Below are positions 58,811 to 64,000 of a DNA stretch of 64,000 nt, piece by piece. This DNA comes from Chromobacterium alticapitis. Lineage in GTDB: Bacteria > Pseudomonadota > Gammaproteobacteria > Burkholderiales > Chromobacteriaceae. The stretch spans positions 1 to 64,000 of the forward strand of contig NZ_PQWB01000051.1 in assembly GCF_002924365.1 (NCBI RefSeq). Direction: 5' to 3'. The notes below the pieces were generated by a model. It saw only the letters and a list, made by a program, of their open reading frames with translations. It ran no database searches and was not told the origin of the DNA. The position numbers and the translations under genes were made by a program. Position 1 is the stretch's first letter, and every line of letters starts with the position of its first letter.

Positions 58811-59574
58811 AACACCAGCTTGCCGCCCACCAGCGCCAGCATCACAGCCAGCGCCGGACGCAACCAATGATCCGCCAGCTTGCCGGTCAGCTTGCTGCCC
58901 AGCCAGATGCCTGGCAGGGAACCGCTGAGCAGCTTCAACAGCAACACCCAGTCCAAATGCCCCATGCTGGCGTGGCCCAGGCCGGCGACCAGGGTCAGCG
59001 GCACCGCGTGGGCGATCTCGGTCCCCACCAGGCGCGAAGTCGACAAGGCGGGATACAGCATGAACAAGGCCAGGGTGCCCAAGGCGCCGGCGCCGATGGA
59101 GCTCAGCGTCACCAGCAAGCCCAGCACGGCGCCGACCAGCGCAGTCGGCCACCAGCGCTCGCCCACGCCCAGCTTGGCAACGTGCCGCCCCCCCACTTTC
59201 AACAGCCAGGGCTTGCACAGAATGGCGGCTGCGGTCAGCAGCAAGGCCAGACCCAGCACGAAACGAAACAGTTCGTCCATGATTTTGGGCGACACATGCA
59301 GCCAGGACAGCAGACCCAGCGTCAGCAAAGCCGCCGGCACGCTGCCCAGCGCCAGGTGCAGCGTGATGCGCCAGTCGATATGGCGCTGCCTGTGGTGCAC
59401 CACCACGCCGCCGGCCTTGGTCAGGGCCGCATACATCAGGTCGGTACCGACGGCGGTTGCCGGGGAGATGCCAAACCACAACAGAATGGGCGTCATCAGC
59501 GAGCCGCCGCCGACACCGGTCAGACCGACGATGAAGCCGACGACCAGACCCGCCGCCGTATATCCCAAATCCAT
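58807..59574 (-). CDS. TauE/SafE-family sulfite exporter-like permease
   Basis: The 255-residue inner-membrane protein has about eight hydrophobic segments in two repeats. The signature GLVVGFIVGLTGVGGGSLMTPILLWFG is at the start, and SIGAGALGTLALFMLYP in the second half is the matching repeat. These exporters move sulfite, sulfoacetate or related organosulfur anions; the substrate cannot be fixed. Start: ATG at 59574 has GGGGA five bases upstream; ATG at 59586 is also possible. Its -10 may be at 59654-59659. Confidence 0.92.
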   Translation of the reverse strand: MDLGYTAAGLVVGFIVGLTGVGGGSLMTPILLWFGISPATAVGTDLMYAALTKAGGVVVHHRQRHIDWRITLHLALGSVPAALLTLGLLSWLHVSPKIMDELFRFVLGLALLLTAAAILCKPWLLKVGGRHVAKLGVGERWWPTALVGAVLGLLVTLSSIGAGALGTLALFMLYPALSTSRLVGTEIAHAVPLTLVAGLGHASMGHLDWVLLLKLLSGSLPGIWLGSKLTGKLADHWLRPALAVMLALVGGKLVF

Positions 59575-59923
59575 AGCCATCCCCATTCATCCTGCAAGAT
59601 GTCCCTGATGCTACGCGCTTTGCTTATAACAATTTAGATCCTTTTGATACAACATTATACCCTTGAAATCTATATCAAATCTCAGTGGCTAAGTTTCACC
59701 GCGCTATCACGGCAACGTAACAAGGCTGGCCTATGTTTGAACCGAGACAAACGACAAGGAACGCCACAATCGCCGCTTGATTTACACCCAAACGCTTTAC
59801 AAACCTGACAAATCGCGTCAACTTGATACCGTCAGGGCGCAGCCCGACCCGCTAGCGGCCACACTCGCCGCAGCCCCCAGGATCGCCCTGAGAAATCCAC
59901 GTTTCGAGATCGAAAGGTGCAGG
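59575..59923. other. 349-bp region between the TauE-like gene and the 62-residue gene
   Basis: Holds a perfect TATAAT on the minus strand (59654-59659), the best -10 for the permease gene, though no matching -35 is clear. The rest is AT-rich around 59630-59700 and otherwise unstructured. No gene seen; a TTG-started extension of the next gene to 59777 lacks a ribosome site and is rejected. Confidence 0.4.
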
Positions 59924-60112
59924 ATGATTTCTCGTATTCCTCTGAGCGTTCGCAGAAAACAAGCCCGAGACCAGCATGAAAGCTTCCTCTACGCCGTGGC
60001 CAAGCCGCAGTTGAGCGATGAGGAAAGGTCGCGCCAGCAAAAGGTGCGGCAACGCGCGCATGACCGCGACGACGCCCACTTCCTGGCAGACCGTTGCGAC
60101 GATCTATTCTGA
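59924..60112 (+). CDS. small uncharacterised protein, 62 residues
   Basis: Not recognised. The product MISRIPLSVRRKQARD... is highly charged (many Arg, Asp, Glu, Lys), with a predicted helix over most of its length (SDEERSRQQKVRQRAHDRDDAHFLADR) and no signal or TM segment. AAAGG lies seven bases before the ATG, which is the main support. It stands alone between the TauE-like gene and the kdp operon. It could be a small regulator or an over-called ORF. Confidence 0.5.
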   Translation: MISRIPLSVRRKQARDQHESFLYAVAKPQLSDEERSRQQKVRQRAHDRDDAHFLADRCDDLF

Positions 60113-60433
60113 ACCGAGACGGGTCCTGAGCGGCCCTCCGTTCCCCCCTCTCCGCCTCCCCGGCGGCACTACCGCTGTTTTTTATTTATCTCCTTCCTCG
60201 CAGCCAATCCGCCCGGCATGCCTCGCCTTTGCTGAGCAGCCATCCGCCCCCGCGCGCCGTTTTAGCCTAAAGAAAAATCAAACATGCGCCAGATAAGGGA
60301 ATTTTTTCCCACGAAACTGGCCATTAAAGATAATTTTTATATTTTATTTACGCCTCGCCGCTCGCTTTTATCAGGTTTTTGACGCTGCATTGCGTACCTT
60401 CCACATCGCACATTACGCATGGAGATTTTCACT
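60113..60433 (+). promoter_or_regulatory. kdp upstream region with KdpE-like operator
   Basis: The 321-bp spacer contains an AT-rich stretch (60290-60370) in G+C-rich DNA. TTTTTATATTTTATTTAC at 60334-60351, followed by GCCTCGCC, closely resembles the E. coli KdpE operator, which I recall as TTTTTATACTTTTTTTAC followed by ACCCCGCC. TTGACG at 60379-60384 may be the -35; the -10 (CACATC at 60402) is poor, as expected for an activated promoter. The kdpDE genes are not in the window. Confidence 0.6.
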
Positions 60434-60526
60434 ATGGACTGGCTTTATCTGGGCTTGGTCGCGCTGTTCGGCGCATTGACCTGGCTGCTGATCGCAGCCT
60501 GTGACCGACTAGGAGGCAAACAATGA
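60434..60526 (+). CDS. 30-residue membrane mini-protein upstream of kdpF
   Basis: ATG at 60434 opens a 30-codon gene for [20 protein letters not shown] and then [10 protein letters not shown]: one transmembrane helix and a charged tail. The ribosome site is GGAG (60421-60424). Its TGA overlaps the kdpF ATG as ATGA (60523-60526), so translation is coupled. By recollection, similar short proteins precede kdpF in Pseudomonas, Burkholderia and relatives, often unannotated. It may be an extra subunit of the K+ pump; function not shown. Confidence 0.75.
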   Translation: MDWLYLGLVALFGALTWLLIAACDRLGGKQ

Positions 60527-60612
60527 GTGTTTGGTACCTGATCAGCGCCGCTCTGGCGCTCGGACTATTCGTCTATCTGATCTACGCATTGGTCAAACCG
60601 GAGAATTTCTAA
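60523..60612 (+). CDS. kdpF: K+-transporting ATPase subunit KdpF
   Basis: The 29-residue single-helix subunit [20 protein letters not shown] ending YALVKPENF stabilises the KdpABC complex. The C-terminal KPE-F sequence is the family mark. It has AGGAGG at 60511-60516 inside the previous mini-gene, and the stop is 2 bp before kdpA ATG. It is too short for most ORF finders. Confidence 0.93.
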   Translation: MSVWYLISAALALGLFVYLIYALVKPENF

Positions 60613-60614
60613 TC

Positions 60615-62423
60615 ATGTCTACACCCGCCATGCTCCAACTGGGGCTGTTCCTGGTCGTGCTGATCGCGCTGGCCTGGCCTCTTGGCGCGTACATGACGCG
60701 CATCATGCAGGGGGACAACGTCGGTCCGGTGCGTTTCTTCGCGCCGCTGGAGCGCGCCTTCTACCGCCTGGCCGGCATCAAGCAGGATGAGGAAATGGGC
60801 TGGCGCGGCTATACCGTCGCGCTGATCCTGTTCAACGTGCTCGGCGTAATCGCCGTCTACGCGCTGCAACGCCTGCAAGGCGCGCTGCCGTTCAACCCGC
60901 AGGCCATGGCCGCGGTGAGCTCGGACTCCTCGTTCAACACCGCTGTTTCCTTCGTCACCAACACCAACTGGCAAGGCTACGGCGGCGAAACCACAATGAG
61001 CTATCTGACCCAGATGCTGGGTCTGACCGTGCAGAACTTCCTGTCCGCCGCCACCGGCGCCGCCGTAGTCATCGCGCTGATCCGCGGCTTCGCCCGCCAC
61101 AGCAGCGCCAAGATCGGCAACTTCTGGGTAGACGTCACCCGCCTGACCCTGTACGTGCTGCTGCCGCTGGCCGTGGTGTTCGCGCTGGTATTCACCCAGC
61201 AAGGCGCCATCCAGAACCTGTCCGCCTACAAGGATGTGCACACGCTGGAAGCGACCAAGTATCAGCAACCCAAAGTGGATGCCAAGGGCAACCCGGTGAC
61301 CGGCAAGGACGGCAAGCCGGTGATGGAAGACAAGACCACCCAGACGCAAACCCTGCCCATGGGTCCGGTGGCCTCGCAAGAAGCCATCAAGATGCTGGGC
61401 ACCAACGGCGGCGGCTTCTTCAACGCCAACTCCGCCCACCCGTATGAAAACCCGACCCCGCTGTCCAACTTCCTGCAGGACATCGCGATCTTCCTGATCC
61501 CGGCCGCGCTGTGCTTCCTGTTTGGCCGCATGGTGGGCGACCGCCGCCAGGGCTGGGCCATTCTCGCCGCGATGACCATCATGTTCGCCACCGCGGTAAC
61601 CGTGGTGACCAGCGCCGAGCAAGCCGGCGTGCCGCAATACAAGGCCCTGCACCTGGACCAGAAAGCCAGCAGCCTGCAATCCGGCGGCAATATGGAAGGC
61701 AAGGAAGCGCGCTTCGGCATCATCGACACCTCGCTGTTCATCGCTGTGACCACCTCCGCCTCCTGCGGCGCGGTCAACGCCATGCACGACTCGCTGACGC
61801 CTATCGGCGGCCTGGTCCCGACTTTCCTGATGCAGCTGGGCGAAGTGGTGTTCGGCGGCGTCGGCTCCGGCCTGTACGGCATGCTGATCTTCGCCATCCT
61901 GGCGGTGTTCATCGCCGGCCTGATGGTGGGCCGCACGCCGGAATACCTGGGCAAGAAGATCGAAACCTACGAAATGAAGATGACCGCGATCACCATTCTG
62001 GTGACCCCGACCCTGGTTCTGGCGCTGACCGCCATCGCCGTGAGCGTGGGCGCGGGCAAGGCCGGCATCCTCAATCCGGGCGCGCACGGCTTCAGCGAAA
62101 TCCTGTACGCCTTCACCTCGGCCGCCAACAACAACGGCAGCGCCTTCGCCGGCCTGTCCGCCAACACGCCGTTCTACAACATCATGACCGGCATCGCCAT
62201 GTTCTTCGGCCGCTTCTTCATGATCGTGCCCATTCTGGCTATCGCCGGCTCGCTGGCCGCCAAGAAACGTCTGGCCGTCACCGGCGGCACCCTGCCGACC
62301 CATGGCCCGCTGTTCGTGGTGTTGCTGATCGGCACCGTGCTGCTGGTTGGCGCGCTGAATTATGTTCCGGCCCTGGCACTGGGTCCGGTGGTTGAGCATC
62401 TGCAGATGATCGCCGCCCGCTAA
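60615..62423 (+). CDS. kdpA: potassium-transporting ATPase subunit KdpA
   Basis: KdpA is the K+-binding, channel-like subunit of the high-affinity Kdp P-type ATPase. The 602 residues have about ten TM helices and four pore-like repeats. The selectivity loops include [60 protein letters not shown] and [15 protein letters not shown], each with a conserved Gly. ATG at 60615 is two bases after the kdpF stop. It is cotranscribed with kdpF and kdpB. Confidence 0.98.
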   Translation: MSTPAMLQLGLFLVVLIALAWPLGAYMTRIMQGDNVGPVRFFAPLERAFYRLAGIKQDEEMGWRGYTVALILFNVLGVIAVYALQRLQGALPFNPQAMAAVSSDSSFNTAVSFVTNTNWQGYGGETTMSYLTQMLGLTVQNFLSAATGAAVVIALIRGFARHSSAKIGNFWVDVTRLTLYVLLPLAVVFALVFTQQGAIQNLSAYKDVHTLEATKYQQPKVDAKGNPVTGKDGKPVMEDKTTQTQTLPMGPVASQEAIKMLGTNGGGFFNANSAHPYENPTPLSNFLQDIAIFLIPAALCFLFGRMVGDRRQGWAILAAMTIMFATAVTVVTSAEQAGVPQYKALHLDQKASSLQSGGNMEGKEARFGIIDTSLFIAVTTSASCGAVNAMHDSLTPIGGLVPTFLMQLGEVVFGGVGSGLYGMLIFAILAVFIAGLMVGRTPEYLGKKIETYEMKMTAITILVTPTLVLALTAIAVSVGAGKAGILNPGAHGFSEILYAFTSAANNNGSAFAGLSANTPFYNIMTGIAMFFGRFFMIVPILAIAGSLAAKKRLAVTGGTLPTHGPLFVVLLIGTVLLVGALNYVPALALGPVVEHLQMIAAR

Positions 62424-62449
62424 GCGCCCGTCAGTCAAGGAAACTCGAT

Positions 62450-64000
62450 ATGAACGACAAGAATCATTCTAAGACGCTGGCTACCGACCCGACGGTCGGC
62501 GGCCACAAGAACGCGAACAAGTCGATGTTCGATCCGGCGCTGGTGAAACCGGCCATCGTCGATTCGTTCAAGAAGCTGTCGCCGCGCACCCAGTGGCGCA
62601 ACCCGGTGATGTTCGTGGTCTACGTGGGCAGCATCCTGACCACCGGCCTGTGGATACAGTCGCTGGGCGGCCACGGCGAAGCCTCCTCCGGCTTCATCCT
62701 TGGCATCGCGCTGTGGCTGTGGTTCACCGTGCTGTTCGCCAACTTCGCCGAGGCGCTGGCCGAAGGCCGCAGCAAGGCCCAGGCCGCCAGCCTGCGCTCC
62801 GCCAAGAAGAACGTGGTGGCCAAGAAGCTGGCCGGCGGCAACCACGGCGCCGCCAAGACCATCGTCGACGGCACCAGCCTGCGCAAGGGCGACTTCGTGC
62901 TGGTGGAAGCCGGCGACGTGATCCCGGTGGACGGCGAAGTGGTGGAAGGCGTGGCCTCGGTCGACGAATCCGCCATCACCGGCGAATCCGCGCCGGTGAT
63001 CCGCGAGTCCGGCGGCGACTTCTCCTCCGTTACCGGGGGCACCCGCGTGCTGTCCGACTGGATCGTGGTGAAAATCACCGTCAATCCGGGCGAAACCTTC
63101 CTCGACCGCATGATCGCGATGGTGGAAGGCGCCAAGCGCCAGAAGACGCCGAACGAGATCGCGCTGACCATCTTGCTGGTAGCGCTGACCATCGTGTTCC
63201 TGATCGTGACCGTCACCCTGCTGCCGTTCTCCTTGTTCAGCGTGGACGCGGCCAAGGCCGGCAGCCCGATCAGCATCACCACCCTGGTGGCGCTCTTGGT
63301 CTGCCTGATTCCGACCACCATCGGCGGCCTGTTGTCCGCCATCGGCGTGGCCGGCATGAGCCGCATGATGGGCGCCAATGTGATCGCCACCTCCGGCCGC
63401 GCGGTGGAAGCCGCCGGCGACGTGGACGTGCTGCTCTTGGACAAGACCGGCACCATCACGCTGGGCAACCGCCAGGCTTCCGCCTTCATCCCGGCGCCGG
63501 GCATCAGCGAGAAGGATCTGGCCGACGCCGCTCAGCTCGCTTCGCTGGCCGATGAAACGCCGGAAGGCCGCTCCATCGTGGTGCTGGCCAAGCAGAAGTT
63601 CAATCTGCGCGAACGCCAACTGGCCAGCCATGAAGCCAGCTTCATCCCGTTCAGCGCGCAAACCCGCATGTCTGGCATCGACTACGACGGCCGCCAGATC
63701 CGCAAGGGCGCCATCGACGCGATCCGCCGCCACATCGCCGAACAAGGCGGCCAGTTCCCGGACGCGCTGTCCAAGAGCGCCGACGAAGTGGCGCGCCGCG
63801 GCTCCACCCCGTTGTTGGTGGCCGAGGGCAACCGCGCGCTGGGCGTGATCGAGCTGAAGGACATCGTCAAGGGCGGCATCAAGGAGCGTTTCGCCGAACT
63901 GCGCCAGATGGGCATCAAGACGGTGATGATCACCGGCGACAACCCGCTGACCGCGGCGGCCATCGCTGCCGAAGCCGGCGTGGACGACTTCCTGGCCGAA
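62450..64000 (+). CDS. kdpB: potassium-transporting ATPase subunit KdpB, 3' end beyond window
   Basis: KdpB is the ATP-hydrolysing P-type subunit. 517 codons are visible of about 690. Seen in order: N-terminal TM pair, actuator loop with the dephosphorylation motif ITGESAPVI (TGES), TM helix with [13 protein letters not shown], and the phosphorylation motif [13 protein letters not shown] (Asp phosphorylated). The nucleotide-binding domain follows with KGAIDAI, and [14 protein letters not shown] is near the right edge. ATG 62450 follows AAGGAAA. kdpC should lie just beyond 64000. Confidence 0.98.
   Translation, partial: MNDKNHSKTLATDPTVGGHKNANKSMFDPALVKPAIVDSFKKLSPRTQWRNPVMFVVYVGSILTTGLWIQSLGGHGEASSGFILGIALWLWFTVLFANFAEALAEGRSKAQAASLRSAKKNVVAKKLAGGNHGAAKTIVDGTSLRKGDFVLVEAGDVIPVDGEVVEGVASVDESAITGESAPVIRESGGDFSSVTGGTRVLSDWIVVKITVNPGETFLDRMIAMVEGAKRQKTPNEIALTILLVALTIVFLIVTVTLLPFSLFSVDAAKAGSPISITTLVALLVCLIPTTIGGLLSAIGVAGMSRMMGANVIATSGRAVEAAGDVDVLLLDKTGTITLGNRQASAFIPAPGISEKDLADAAQLASLADETPEGRSIVVLAKQKFNLRERQLASHEASFIPFSAQTRMSGIDYDGRQIRKGAIDAIRRHIAEQGGQFPDALSKSADEVARRGSTPLLVAEGNRALGVIELKDIVKGGIKERFAELRQMGIKTVMITGDNPLTAAAIAAEAGVDDFLAE

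Noticed and set aside
60609-62438. 609-residue minus-strand frame across kdpA
   Set aside because: His/Gln/Asp-rich antisense translation of a membrane protein gene; no support.

Overview
The window is about 65% G+C chromosomal DNA of a betaproteobacterium. Gene order and protein sequences (dnaX-ybaB-recR, hrcA beside recA, pcnB-folK-dNK-panBCD, nadE-lolA) fit Neisseriales, most likely Chromobacterium or a close relative. This assignment comes from protein recognition, not from a database search. I see no insertion sequence, integrase, prophage, CRISPR array or rRNA. The content is mostly core genome with accessory patches.

Layout. 1-3.6 kb: heat-shock operon grpE-dnaK-dnaJ on the minus strand (dnaJ cut by the window edge), with sigma-32-like promoters before grpE and before dnaK. 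4-5.3 kb: aceA (glyoxylate shunt) with a hairpin in its leader. 5.4-9.6 kb: a small lipoprotein, an RraA/aldolase-family protein, a GFA protein, a Sel1-repeat lipoprotein and a CpdB-like lipoprotein phosphoesterase. 9.9-14.5 kb: minus-strand operon pcnB-folK-dNK-panB-panC-panD, ending in a strong terminator. 14.6-17.5 kb: LysR regulator, divergent oxidoreductase, and an OpuAC-like binding protein without a signal peptide. 17.7-23.5 kb: a tripartite RND efflux system in the order outer membrane factor, adaptor, pump. 23.6-27.9 kb: molybdenum-enzyme block of mobA, fdhD, a small winged-helix protein and an FdhF/YdeP-type oxidoreductase.

27.9-35.6 kb: a two-gene signalling unit. A REC-PAS-PAS-GGDEF-EAL protein is followed by a 1750-residue CHASE/5xPAS hybrid kinase with two receivers and an HPt. 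36-38.3 kb: an unrecognised 149-residue protein with a papain-like Cys/His/Asp pattern, and a NERD-UvrD helicase. Both lie just past the 3' ends of two identical tandem tRNA-Ser(GGA) genes. 38.7-42.3 kb: FemAB-like acyltransferase (TTG start), nadE, lolA. 42.4-46.2 kb: a second signalling operon of membrane kinase, single-domain receiver and REC-GGDEF protein, joined by overlapping start and stop codons.

46.2-52.5 kb: methyltransferase, recR, ybaB, dnaX, mltB and hrcA, all minus strand. 52.6-57.5 kb: recA-recX, alaS, GNAT. 57.5-60.4 kb: a possible small-RNA region, a family-3 solute-binding protein, a TauE/SafE permease and a 62-residue unknown. 60.4 kb to the end: a kdp potassium-uptake operon with a 30-codon membrane mini-gene ahead of kdpF, then kdpF, kdpA and kdpB (cut by the edge), preceded by a KdpE-like operator.

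How the genes fit together: the two c-di-GMP signalling units (four receiver domains outside the hybrid kinase's own HPt module, two intact diguanylate cyclase sites) are the most elaborate regulatory content. The strongest candidates for undescribed biology are the 36033-36482 protein next to the tRNA-Ser pair, the kinase/GGDEF-EAL pair, and the 30-codon kdp leader gene. Several genes begin with TTG or GTG (hybrid kinase, FemAB-like protein, folK, efflux outer membrane factor).
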